From Cristatella mucedo (lineage: Eukaryota > Bryozoa > Phylactolaemata > Cristatellidae), in the NCBI GenBank assembly GCA_009760855.2, contig WPIO01000068.1:1880501-1944500 (forward strand): DNA of 64,000 nt, read 5' to 3'. Shown one piece after another: positions 22,701 through 35,898 of this stretch. How positions within the stretch are numbered: position 1 is the stretch's first letter; the number at the start of each line of letters is the position of its first letter. The notes under the pieces are model-generated. The model worked only from the letters and a program-made list of their open reading frames with translations, searched no databases and had not been told where the DNA came from. Made by a program: the position numbers and the translations under genes.

Positions 22701-25700
22701 TGGCTTGTAAAAAATTTAACTAAGTCCGTAGTTCTGTCTCGGCTTGATTATTGTAATTCCCTTTTGGCTGGGCTGCCAAAGAACGCAACTAGGCCACTGC
22801 AGCTGACTTTGAATATGGCTGCATGAGTAGTCTTCAAGTCCCTGAGATTTGGGCACGTGTCTCCTTTGCTAAAAGAGCTAGGATGGATGCCGGTTGAGCA
22901 ATGGATACAGAGCAAAGTTCTTATGCTGACCCACAATGCTCGCTACGGCTTGGCTCCTTCCTTCCCTAGCTGAACTGCTGCATCAGTTTCAGCCTGTTCG
23001 CGCCCTCAGGTCCTGTGTGGATGGACAATAAGTTAGCTGCTCCATTCCTCCGCTTAAAGACCGTTGGCGACAAAAGCTTTAGCTCTGCAGGTCCTAGATT
23101 GTGGAACTCGCTTCCACAATTCTTACGCAACGACAGCTACTCTCCTACTGTCGACTATGGCTCATCCTTTTTAGAGGTCGTGAGCTGCTACTTCCATGCT
23201 ACTCACTACCTCAAGTGCTCTCCTGACTCTGCTATGCTTTCCACTTTCTCTTTATAGCGTGAGATGAAGTCTGTTGGCTACCAAATCCGTGCCAAAAGCC
23301 GCTCAGGCTGTGAGTATGCTATACAAAGCTCTCCTGCATAACACCCACATGGTCTTTATGACTTTGTGGAGTTACAGACGGAGATACATTACATAGCTGC
23401 GTTTGCGTGCAAATCAGCGACTGTCTTTCGGCTGTGATCATTCGATGTGTTGACTGCCTCAGTGCGAATGTCTCACTGCCAATGCTTGCCCGAACGCTGC
23501 ACCGGATCACCGGCCACTTGTGCCGCTACAGCCTGCATCCTTGGTGGTAGTGCAGCCTGACCATCATTGGTAGCTGTGCATCTTGCATCGGTGGTGGATG
23601 CACGATAGCTTTGAAGAGAGTGCCCTCGAGAGCATTCTGGGGCTTTTTGGCCCTCGTTTTCGAATGCGGTTGAGCGTTCGCATGACTGCCTAGTCCAGTT
23701 TGGGCATCTATTGCAGTGGTTTCGGGTTGGCATCTGGCTTCAAGCTTGTCGATCTATAATCCACCCACTGTCCTATCCAGAGCTGTTCCTGCGTATTACC
23801 TTAGAAAAATGTCGAAGCCAAAGAATCCTAGCTATTAATAATATGTATTATTAATATACTATACTATTATTAATAATAATAATATATTTGTATAGCACTC
23901 TTTGAAAACTTAATCTCTTTCTAGGCTCTTTATATATGCTGTAAAGAAAGCATGATCGTATGGTTAGTGGTAGCATGTACAATTTCAACAAGCATTACAT
24001 TGGTTAGAGGTGACATGCACATGGTCAGCGTGCAAATATCGTTAGTGGCAGCATGCGCGCAGTGTCGGCATGCATAAGTGCGTAAAGGAAGAATAAGAAG
24101 GGGCCCACTCAATGCTGTGATAAAAAGGTGCATTTTAAACTTCTTATAAATGTCGTAAAGCTTCAAGGGGACATCGTGATATCAGTCGGTCGTGAGCTCC
24201 AGTCTTTGGGGGCATAGGATCTAAAAGCAGTCTCCAAAGTCTCCAAAGGGTTTGAGATTCGTACGAGGTGTAGGTAAACGATTTGGTTCCCGGGTACGGT
24301 ACGATGCCTAGCCTGTTGAGGGAGTAGTTCTGATTGCTAGGTAGGAGCCAGAGAATGAAAGCACCTAAAAGTGAGTGACAGAACCTTGTAGTAGCTGATG
24401 CGCTGCTTGATTGAGAGCCATTGCAGGTCGGCAAGAAGTGGTGTGATGTAGCAACTGAAACGTTCACGACAAACAAGCCTGGCTGCAGAGTTTTGCATCA
24501 ATTGTAGGCACCTGATTGCGCAGGCCGGTAGACCAAAGAGAAGTGAGTTGCAGAAGTCCAGACGGGATATTACAAATGCAAGGAACAATTTAGATGTAGT
24601 ATCCTTGTCTAGGCAAGCCCAAATTTAGCAATGTTATGTAGCTGAAAGTAGGCAGACTTGACTGTGGAGCTGATGTGGTCGTCTAGTGCAAAGGACAGGA
24701 CACCTAGATTACGTGCAGATTCACCAGGAGATAAGCTGGCAGAGCCGATTGTGAGTATTGAACTTTCCCATTTCTGAGCCACACTTGGTTTTCTCTTAGC
24801 TATTAAGTTGGTTTTATCGTCATTCAGTTTAAGAAAGTTTGCTGCCATCCCCGTGCGCATGTCATCAATACCTACAGCAAGGGAGTTTAGAGAGTTCGTC
24901 GAGCTGGAAGGCTGGGAGGGATCAAAGTCAAGGTACAACTGAGTGTCACATCTGCGTAGGCATAGTGGCACACTAGCTAAAGTGGTTGCTTTTCACGACC
25001 CCTGTCCCGAGGTCGTGGGTTCGAATCCTGTGGTGGGTGATTCTTTATCGCCGCTGCAAGCAGTGGTGATAGCCGTAAAGGCTCCTCGGTCGCTATACAA
25101 AATGAGGCTGTTAAATCAGCTGGTATTTTTTTAGAAGTGAAAGCCTAGATTGTGCTTGGCGATCACATCGGCAAGTGGGAGAGTATAAACCGTGAAAAGA
25201 ACTGGACCAAGCATGGAGTCCTGAGGTACCTCATATTTCAGAGGTATCTCAGATGATGTTTTCGTTCTCATCAAACTCGGGAGTCTCACTGAGATAGGAC
25301 TTAAAACCACTGTAGATAGGACTTAAAGCCAGTGTAGTGGAATGTCAGTGATGTCTGGGTGAGATGAAAGTGCGTGAACAGGACTTGGTGATCAATAGTA
25401 TCAAATGCTGTCGAAAGGTCAAGCAAAACAACCTGAGAAGGTCGTTATAAACCCTAAGCAATGCTGACACGGTGGAGTGATTAACTCTATAAAACCAGAC
25501 TGGAGCTTGCTTGCTAGGCTTGAAGCTTCAAAATAAGAGTTTAGCTGGTCTGCCACAACTTGTTCCTGTGTCTTTGATAGAAACGGCAGATAGGAGGCGC
25601 AGGCCTCTCACATTTTCTTGATGTAGTGTTGCTTTCTTAATTAGTGGCTTAACTGCAGCCTTTTAGAATGGGGCAGGGACATGTCCTGAGGCCAAGGACA

Positions 25701-28700
25701 TACTTATTATGTTACTTGTGCATGGCAGCAGCAGATCGTAGAAGTACGACAGTGGATTCAGGGTCTAATGGACTATCAGTCTTCTTTGAAAGATGAATTT
25801 GAGGATGAGGTCACTCGTTGCTTCCTTGCATGTAGACACTGAGATGGTGCCTGGAATTGAGCGACTGAATTCCATTGAGATAAGATGCTGTATGCTCATA
25901 TCCTGAACACTGGCAAATGGCCTACGGCATGGTTGAATCAAACGAATCGCTGTAATAGAAGCAAAGAGCCAAGCGAGGTACGCGACCCGTATGTTACGCG
26001 ACAATAGTAATGACACGTGAAACGCGTGTTAGCGTTTCACGTGACAAGTGTCTGCATTTCACGTGCCTATTTTGTTATTTGTGAGAGTGCTGGTGATGAC
26101 ATATGTGTTGCTCTTAGGTCGTCCTGCTGCTGCGTTGTTGGAATCGCCCCCTAATCCAAGAGAGCATTGCAGCTGATTGCTGCAATGGGAAATAGGCGCC
26201 GGCCCTCACTGTCTTAATGGGCCTTGGCTTGCAACCTGCTGCGACACTATCTGTAGAGACGCCCGACGCCTTGAACGTTCTAGCGGAAGCATGTCGGCGC
26301 AGGGTCATGCCAGCGTTCGCGAGCCGTGCGTCTAGCTTGGCCACACGAAAGCATTCACCGCCCCTCCATTTGGCATACGCCTAACTCGTTGCCCCACGAG
26401 AAGCCAGCCATTTGCTAGGGTGCCACCTCGACCTTTATTTGCACGCTGATCTCACGTGATTCGTATTTTCGCTTTCGTTCCGTTCGTACGTGCGAGCACG
26501 GGCTGCCAGCTGAGCTGGTTTCGTTGTCCCCCCCAGGTCTTATTTCGGCATTCCAATTGAGGATGCGGCTGCCCACGCCCACTCGCGGCAGCTGCTGCTG
26601 CTGCTGGTACCCGGGTCTTCGGGGGGGGGGGCCCTACCAGCTGCGTTCATCGTTCATCACTTAGCATGAGGGCAAGGGTGGAGGGAGGAAGGCAGGCGAT
26701 ACCCCCCTCTTTACCCAGGCTCCCCCTCAGCCGCATGGCGGCGGCTGACCCACCTCTCTGCCTCGCTGACCTTGGCTCAAGCCTTGCTGCCGCCCAGCGA
26801 ATGCAATGCCGGCAGTTGCCGGTCGTGCGTGACCACATGCCCGAGCATGCCCGAGCACTAGCTTGCGACCTTGCTGTTTGCAGCCTACTCTGAACGTGTT
26901 CATGAGCCTCGGCCGAGCGGCATGGAAAGAGACGAGGCAGACGCTGCAGAGGCTGCTCTCGGCTGACGAGCCCGTCCTACAGAATGACAAGGAGTTGTGC
27001 GAAAGGTAGCGGCAGCAGCAGTGGCGGCGGCGGCAACTGAGGAGGCGGCCGACACGCACCGCATGCTGCTGCGAACCGTATGGCGCCAAACTCACTTCGG
27101 ACTGTGGGATTCGTCCGGAGGATGTCGCACGGCACATCTTGCATCGGTGCATCTTGCCATGCAGTCATGCTGTCGTGTTTCTGGAGTTGTTTCTGTTTGT
27201 GTGTGGAGGCACACCCCCTGACGTTCGGCCCGCCTCCAGGCTTCCTTGTTGCTCGGTGGAAGGGCGATCAAACGTGCTGCAGGCAATGATCGATCGTCGA
27301 GTGCGCTTGTACCAGGCAAACGTTTGAGAATGCGTAGCTGAGAGCTCCCCGTCACACGTAGCTGCAGTTGTGTCTGCAATTGTAAGCAGTGCCAACCGAG
27401 TGACATGCCCGAAAACGAAGTGCATGCCAAGCGAAGAGCGTGACAGTGGTTTTTATATGGTGTACTCTACATCATCCGCACGTTCAAGAAGAACACGGCC
27501 TTAAAAACTTCGTACGATATAGCATCTGGAGGACAGATGTGGGTCGTGGGAGGGCGCAAGTCTAGAGGGTTATGATTATTTACCGAGAGCCGTGTATGTG
27601 TGCCTTGTTGGTTGTATAACAGATGTGCATCGATTGTGGTTAGCCGTCGGAAGTCATCAGACCAAGTAATAATAATAATAATAATAATAATAATGCACTT
27701 GATAAAGCGCCCCCAGAGAACTCAATCTCTTTCTAGGCACTTTACATTTGCTGCAAAGGCCTTCAGCCATTCATGTAAAGAAGAGAAGTTGAAAAGCACA
27801 ATGGAATTGAGGCTGATCGAGCAAGTGCTGAACAGAAGCAAAGGAAGGCAGGAAAGGAAGTGCCCGATTCGCGGGAGGAGAGAGTGCATGCATTGTCATT
27901 GCATACGAATAGTGGAAGTGCGTTCCAGAGTTGTAAAAACTGCAGATGGTCTTGCTTTAGCTTACGGAGAGCAGCTGAAGGCACTAGCAACTTGCTCAGA
28001 CCATGTAGCTGAATTCAGCTAGCTGTGCCATTAGGAGTCCAATTACCCTCCAATCCTGGAGAGCTTGCTCATGTGACGGTCGGTCGTGGAAGCGGTCACC
28101 TGAACAAATCTGTCTCGAGTCTGGAGGCGATCGTCAGCAGCGTTCTAATTGCTTTTGTGTGATGTGATGGTTCAACTGCCCCCCCCCCGACCTTCAACTA
28201 GATGCTCAAAGTCTGCGGTTTCAGCCACACGCTTATTAGCGCTAACCGCTCGTTTTTTGTGCAGGGCGCTGGTGCCGATGAAAGACGCCATCATGCATCT
28301 ACCGGCTCAGATCGGTACGTGTGCGCCATCTGTGCCCTGGTGCTGCGCATGGGGTAGCGCTCGGCGGTCTTGGCTGATCGAGTTTGCGTGTGCCACTAGA
28401 TGGAAGCGTGATGCTTGCTCCGCAGCGGCAGCACGCTATGCGGGCCTGCATCGCCCTGCCCCACCTCCAAGGGGGGGGGCTTCTCGCATCTTGCCTTTGT
28501 TGGCTCGCCGTCGCATTGGCAGGCGCCGTTCGTCACGTGACCAGGCGACTACACCGACTTCTACTCGTCGCGCGACCACGCCACGAACGTGGGCACGATG
28601 CTGCGAGGCAAGGAGAACGCGCTGATGCCCAACTGGACGTACCTGCCCGTCGGCTATCACGGTCGCTCGTCGTCTGTCGTCGTGTCGGGCACGCCCATCC

Positions 28701-29246
28701 GCCGGCCCAACGGCCAGAGCCGGCCAGACAACAGTACGAGCACGGCAGCCTTGCCTCCTCCCGCTGAGTACTCACGCAGAGCGGCGGTGCTCCGTCTGCT
28801 TGGACTGCTGGCTCGGGCATGCGCTTCTGTGCCACGCCGACGCTTGTGCTTCGGCTGCTGTGCCCGCGAGCGGACGCCTCGCACACGTGCCATGCCCCTG
28901 AAGGGCACTGCCAGCGCTCTCGGCCCAGACGATGGAGGCCGGAAGTCGGCAAAGGAAGTGCAGTGAGCAAAGTGCGTAATCAAGCGTCTCGTTATCACTT
29001 GTGCAGCCGTGGTGGCATCAGATGGCAGCCATTGCTTTGTGGGCTGGAAGAGCCCGCAAGAGACATGCCGGCATGTGAGAATATCCGGCCGCCATGCCTG
29101 TTATTGGTCGTCTGATTCTCGCTTTCGTCAAGTCTCACCGGAAACAGGAAAAGCAAACTCAAGTGTCGCCCTATTGTTGTCCAGCCTATAAACGTCCCGT
29201 CATCAATCATGTCGACGTAGTGTGAAAACTTGGGTGAATGTTATGT

Positions 29247-29330
<84 letters not shown>

Positions 29331-32300
29331 ATATAAAGAATAGGTAGTGTGAAGAAAATCAGTAGGATTGGACGTGTCGACCGGCATCGCTGCCATTCTC
29401 AGAGGCTAACTGGGCTGGTGGTGCCGATGAGACGTTTTGTTCGACAGCAAAATAGCGGCACGTCGGAGTCCACAATAATGCAGCCAACATGCTGCAACAC
29501 ATGCACAGGGAGGCTGCTTCCATTCAGCTGCATTTCTCACTGCTCTTGCTCGCTCACAATCTGCACGTGGGCACGCGTGTGCCTCGGAGATGTGGTGTCC
29601 GACTCGGCGCCGACTCGGCGCCGCTGCCGTCGTCGGGGTGGGGAGCGGTTGCCTTCCCGCATTTCCTGCCTCGTTCCCGTGCTCGCGTGCGCGCACCGCT
29701 CCGCCTCGCGACGTCGCCTGAGTCGTGCTTGGCCCGCGCACGCGCAGACCTGCCACCAGTCTTCGGACCGACCAAGGCGCTCGACTTCGAACTGGAGCTG
29801 GCCTTCTTCGTCGGGCCCGGCAACCGGCTCGGTCAGCCGATAGCAGCCGACCAAGCGGCCGACGAGCACATCTTCGGACTGGTTCTGATGAACGACTGGA
29901 GCGGTACGCATCGCTCGTCCCCTTTGCTCGCCACTTCCCGTCCGCCCGGCGGCGGCGGAGCTGTAACCTCGCCTGCGCCTCTGGCCTCCGCCCTAGTCGT
30001 CGCGCCTTGGCCACATTTCGCGCACATTCGCGCCGCTCGCTCTTCAGCTCGCGACGTCCAGGCCTGGGAATACGTGCCGCTCGGCCCGTTCATCGCCAAG
30101 AGCTTCGGCACGAGCATCTCGCCGTGGGTCGTCACGCTGGACGCTCTAGCGCCTTTCGTGCTGCCGAATCCGGCCCAGGTATATGTGTGCGTGCGCGCGG
30201 GCTCGCCGCCGCCGCCTCCGCCTCGCGGCCCCGGTCCGGTCGTCTCGCGCAGCTGCCACCGCCGACGGCAGTGCACTGCCAGCGCCGCTCTCGGCCTGGA
30301 CCCAAAAATGGCGACCGGAAGTCTGCGACTGCTGTCACGATCGCACGAGCGGCGGGCTAGCGAGAGTCGCTGCAAGCGCCCGAGCTGCCGCCGCCGCTGC
30401 TGCCGGAAAGCGGCTCGAGTGGCGTCAAATTGAGTGTCAGTGTGTGGCGCTGTTCTGATCCTGGCAGTTCGTCATTTACACGGGCCCTGCTCTGACATCC
30501 CACACTCCACTACCATGCTGCCTGTCTGTGGCTACCGCTGCTTCCGGCCTGGGAACCATCGAGCAATGTCGAGCTCAGCCCGAATGCGATGATAGGAATA
30601 ATAATTAAACGTTCGTAGAGCCGTGATGGCACGCACTAGGTAAGGTGGTTGCTTTTCACGACCTCGGTCCCGAGGTCGTGGGTTCGACTCCTGCGGTTGG
30701 CGATCCTTTATCGCCGCTGCGGTGATAGCCGTAGAAGCTCTTCTGTTGCTATACAAAAAGAGGTTGTTAAATCAGCCAGTAATTTTTTTTTATTTAGAGC
30801 AACCAAAGACACAACTAGAGCTCTTTCTAGGCACTCTATCCGTGGAAATGAAGCATGAAGCCAATTGATTTATTTATTTATGCTGGCCCATCTCTCTTGA
30901 TAGGATGCATGCATTGTATGTCCAGCATTGTATTGTACTGCCACCGGTCGTGTTCCAGGACATGCTTTGCAGGCTGGCAGCTGAGCTGATCATGAAAACG
31001 ATTACTTAAGCGCCGGTCTTCTATCCTACCATGCTTTCCCCCTCTCATTTTAAGGAAATGCTTGCTGCTGCCGTGCCGTGTAATAATAATAATAATAATA
31101 ATAATTCACTTGATAAAGCGCCCTCAGAGAACTCAATCTCTCTCTAGGCGCTTTACATTTGCTGCCAAGGGAAATGCAACTGAATGGGAAGTAAAATCAT
31201 GCTTGAAAAACAAACAAAACGAATAATATGGTTAGGGGTGACATGCACAGGGTCAGCATGCAAATGTGGTTACTGGCAGCATGCAGTGTCACCACGCATA
31301 AGCACATCAAGGACGAATCACAGGGACCCACTAAATGCTGTCCTAAATAGGTGTGATTTTAGGTTCCTTTTAAATGTGGTCAGGTTAGGGGATGTTCTGA
31401 CGCACGTCGGGAGGGAGTTCCAGGCTTTGGGAGCATACGAACTAAATGCACGGTCTCCAAAGGATTTAAGGTTTGTATGAGGTATTTCTAGACTGTTGGA
31501 TTCCGAAAAGCGGGTGGTAAGATGCTTGGCCTGATGGGGTAGTATATCTGACAGATAGGCTGGAGCCATAGAATGAAGGGACCTAAAAGTGAGCGACAAA
31601 ACCTTGCATCAATCCGTTGCTTGACTGGTAGCCAGTGCAGGTCGGCGAGAAGTGGAGTAATGTGGCAACTGTGACGCTCACGACAGACAAGCCTAGCTGC
31701 AGAGTTTTGCACCAGCTGCAATCGCCTGATCGCACATGCTGGTAGGCCGTAGCAGTGAGTTGCAGAAGTTGAGACGGGATGTCACGAATGCATGGACCAA
31801 CTTAGATGTGGTAACTGTATCTAAACAAGCCCAAATTTTAGCAATGTTATGAAGCTGAAAATAGGCAGATTTGACTGTGGAGCTGATATGGTCGTCTAAC
31901 GAGAGGTCGCTTTGGAATATGACACCTAGATTTCGAGCTGATTCAACTGGAGATATGCTGGCAGAGCCAATTTTGAGAGTCAGCCTTTCCAATCTTTGGA
32001 TCACACTGGGTTTGCCCATAGCTAGTAAGTTAGTTTTATCATCGTTTAGTTTTAGAAAATTTGCTGCCATCCATGTGCGAATGTCATCAATGCATGCAGC
32101 TAGTGAGTTTAGAGAGTTTGAGGTGCTCGAAGGCTGGGAGGGATCAAAGCAAAGGTACAACTGAGTGTCATCCGCATAGAAGTGAAAGCCTAGATTGTGC
32201 TTGGCAATCACATTAGCAAGAGGCAGAGTATAAACCGTGAACAGAACCGGACCTAGCACTGAGCCCTGAGGTACTCCATATTTCAGAGGTACTTAAGCTG

Positions 32301-35300
32301 ATCTTTGTCCATTCACGTCAATACTCTGGAGTCTCCCACTGAGATAGGACCTGAACCACTGCAGAGCAGTGCCAGTGATGCCCAGGCGAGATGAGAGGCG
32401 CTCTAGAAGAACTTTGTGATCGATGGTATCAAAAGCTGCCGAAAGATCAAGCAAAACAAGCAGAGACACTCTACCCATGTCTTCATTCCTAAGTAGGTCC
32501 TTGTATACCCGAAGCAATGCTGACTCCGTGGAGTGATTAGCTCTAAAGCCAGACTGGAACTTACTAGCAAGGTGTGAGGTTTCGATATACGAGTTCAGCT
32601 GGTCGGCCACGACCCGTTCGAGTGTCTTTGATAGGAATGGTAGAAGGGAAACTGGGCGGTAGTTGCTCAAATTCTCTTGGTCAAGTGTATATTTCTTGAG
32701 AAGTGGCCTGACTACAGCTTTTTTGAAAGGTGCTGGGACATGACCTGAGGCTAATGACATATTAATTATGTTAGTTATGCATGGCAGCAGTAGATCAATG
32801 CAACGTAGGAGCAGGACAGTGGGAATAGGGTCCAGAGGACTTGTAGTCTTCATTGATTGCGATACGAACTTTAGGACTAGATCACTACTGTATATGGCTG
32901 CTTTATGCTGCTGTAATATGCTGCGGCTGCTGTGGTGAATTGCTGCTGCTGCTTATGTGCACTGCTGCTGTATGCTGTTGCTGCTGTGGACTGCTGCTGT
33001 AAGACGCTGCTGGCTGACTGGCTGGCTTTGCGTTGTCAGGATCCCGAGCCGTTCCCCTACTTGCGTCACAGCAAATCGTGTTCCTACGACATCAGCCTGG
33101 AAGTAGCTCTGAAAGGTAGGCAGCATAGAGCACGCAGGGCCACGTGCTGCGTGCAGTGATGGCTGCTTCCCTGCGTCTCTTGTCTGCCTGTCTGCCCGCC
33201 TGCCTGCCTTTGTGTTTGTCTGTCTTTCTGATCAGCATAGCTACTAATTTCAGGGCAGGAACTGTCTTGTCTTCCTGCAATGTCAAGATGGCAGCCTGAT
33301 TCTGTTGTGTCGGCTGTGTGTGCTGCCGACCTTGTGCTCTGCCTACTCTGTTCTCGGCCAATGTAATGTAATAGCGACTGCGCAAATGGGATAATGACTT
33401 GACTGGTGCCGAGCTGGTAGCAAAGGTGTATTGTGCACGGAGCCATGGTACAGACAGCCGTGGCATGTATGCTTATATTTGTTCGCAAAAAATCCCAGCA
33501 GCTGTATGGCCACTGCTGCTACTCTGCTCGGATATTATGACGATCTCCTTCGATGCCAGGCATCGAATCAAAGTTGTGCACAGTATGCAAATATATTTAT
33601 ATTAGTAGCTTACAAACAAACAAATGTGCTGTTGGTAGGCCTGTGTTGATGTAGATATGCATTTAGTATGGGTCGTCATACTACGATTCCTTGTGATCTC
33701 TCTCGTCTGCCCAGGCAAAGGGGCCACAAGCTGCTGCCCGGCGTCTCCTCTGCTGTAACATTCCACAGATGTGCTTCAGTTTTACTGGAAAAAGGCCAGC
33801 TGTTGAATTAGGCCGAGCACCCCCCCCCCCCCCCCCCCGCCTTGTCGATGTCGTCCCCTAGATGTTCAACGGGGCTCAGATTCGACTGATCAGACACTGC
33901 ACTGTGCCACTGCATCGGCACCACACCCGTCCAATTCTTCGAAAAGTGCTTTACTGACCTGACAATGTGACTGACTGCCTGCCTGCCTGCCTTGACTCGT
34001 TGTCTGACTGCCAAATAAAGCAATCCCCAAGCAGTGTGTTTGAGTGTGACTCGATCCCTGTCGCGTCTTTGTATGGCTGTGCAAGGTCTCTATTGCGGCA
34101 GTTCCGTCATTCTGCAGCACTGCCATCCTAACGAGCCAATGCCAGATCCAGTTGCTCGGGTCGGGCCAGCAGTCCCGTACTGGAATATTTGTTGATTTTA
34201 TAGAGAACAAGCCATCATGTAATCTCACGATTGTGCGGACCTTGTTGATGCAGCTCTGTCAGTACTCTTTTAACGTAGTCACTGCTATGTTTCGCACGAG
34301 ACATTTTGCAGCTAAGTGTGGCTGACCCATAAGTGTGGGGTGCGTGACTACAGCCTCATCCTGGCGGTGCATAGCAGTGTGAAGAAATACGATATGGGGG
34401 AGGGGGACACTAAATGTTAATGTTAATACTAAATGTTAAGGAAACCCAAAAGTTGTATATACCTTCGTAAAATTAGCAAATCTGCCCTCTGAAACGGTCC
34501 GATTTTAGGGTCTTAATTAATAAGCTTGTGAGTAGGACTACTAGGATAAGTACTATTAGCTGATTTAAGAGTCTCATCTGTGTAGCGGCGGAAGAGCCTT
34601 GACGACCATCACCACGGCTTGCAGTTGGCAATAAAGGATCGCCCAACTGCAGGATTTGAGGCCACGACCTCGGCCTTGAAGAGAGGGCAGCTTAGCTCCT
34701 GTGCGATCACGGCCCTCTATAGCCACCCTAGAGGATAATAATAATAATAATGCACTTGATAAAGCGCCCTCAGAGAACTCAATCTCTTTTTAGGTGCTTT
34801 ACATTTGCAGCAAAGGGAAATGCAATTGATTGGTGAGTAATATCATACTTGATATACAAACGACATGATGCATTTGGATAACTCCAGACGTCATAGTAGT
34901 CCATGTCGTAGTTCCCAGATACTCTGTGGCTTTGGTTTATACTTGGGCAAGCCCGAACACCGAGAATCAAGTGATGCGATTTTTATTGGTTTGCCATTAA
35001 GTGGGCGTGTCTACCTTTTATTACACCAAATTCGCATTTCCAGCCAAGTCAATGAGGTGTGCAGCACTTCGTTCGTGGCCTGTGCCATAGCCTTCTACCT
35101 ACAGCGTCGAAGTCCAGCAGCCTCTGGGAGCTTTGTGCAAGGTCGGCGAGGAAATGAGGACGTAATTGCTGCATGATTGGTGATTCATAAACTAGGGGCA
35201 TGCTGCTCTGTTCGTTGACCGTGCTATCGCCCGGAATTAATGCAGTAGTGTGGATGGAGGTGTTGATGCATTTAGTATAGAGTCGTGCGTATACGAGAAG

Positions 35301-35728
35301 GTTCGATTCCCTTGCAGCGTTTCGCAGTTGCTGCCGAACTGCGTGATCCGAGCTTGTGTGCTTGAAAAGGAAGCCTGGCGGTAGGGCCTCTCTGCTCATG
35401 CTCATGCTGCCGAAGCATGCGATGGCTCTGGCCTGAAAGGGGCAAAAGCATCAAACGTTGCTGGCCTCGGGAGTGAACCCTAAAGAATGCACTTTGATAA
35501 TCTCCCTGCTTGTTTTGCTTGATCTTTCGGCAGAGTTTGGTACTATTGATCACCAAGTCCTTCTCGAGCACCTCTCATCTCGCCTGGGCATCACTGGCAC
35601 TGCACTACGATAGTTTATGTCCTATTTCAGTGGGAGACTCCCGAGTATTTGATGTGAACCGAAAAAGATCATCCGAGGAACCACTATATAATTCATTTAT
35701 ATATATATATAAATATATATATATATAA

Positions 35729-35769
<41 letters not shown>

Positions 35770-35810
35770 TATAAATATATATAAATATATAAAAATATAT
35801 AAATATATAA

Positions 35811-35898
<88 letters not shown>

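Noticed and set aside
24990-25060. Genuine tRNA gene
   Set aside because: A and B boxes are present, but the sequence does not fold as a full cloverleaf by eye and recurs as a dispersed SINE with a common body.
29489-30433. 314-codon open frame on the plus strand
   Set aside because: It runs through FAH exon 6, intron 6 and exon 7 in GC-rich DNA; only the exon parts show conservation and clean GT-AG borders.
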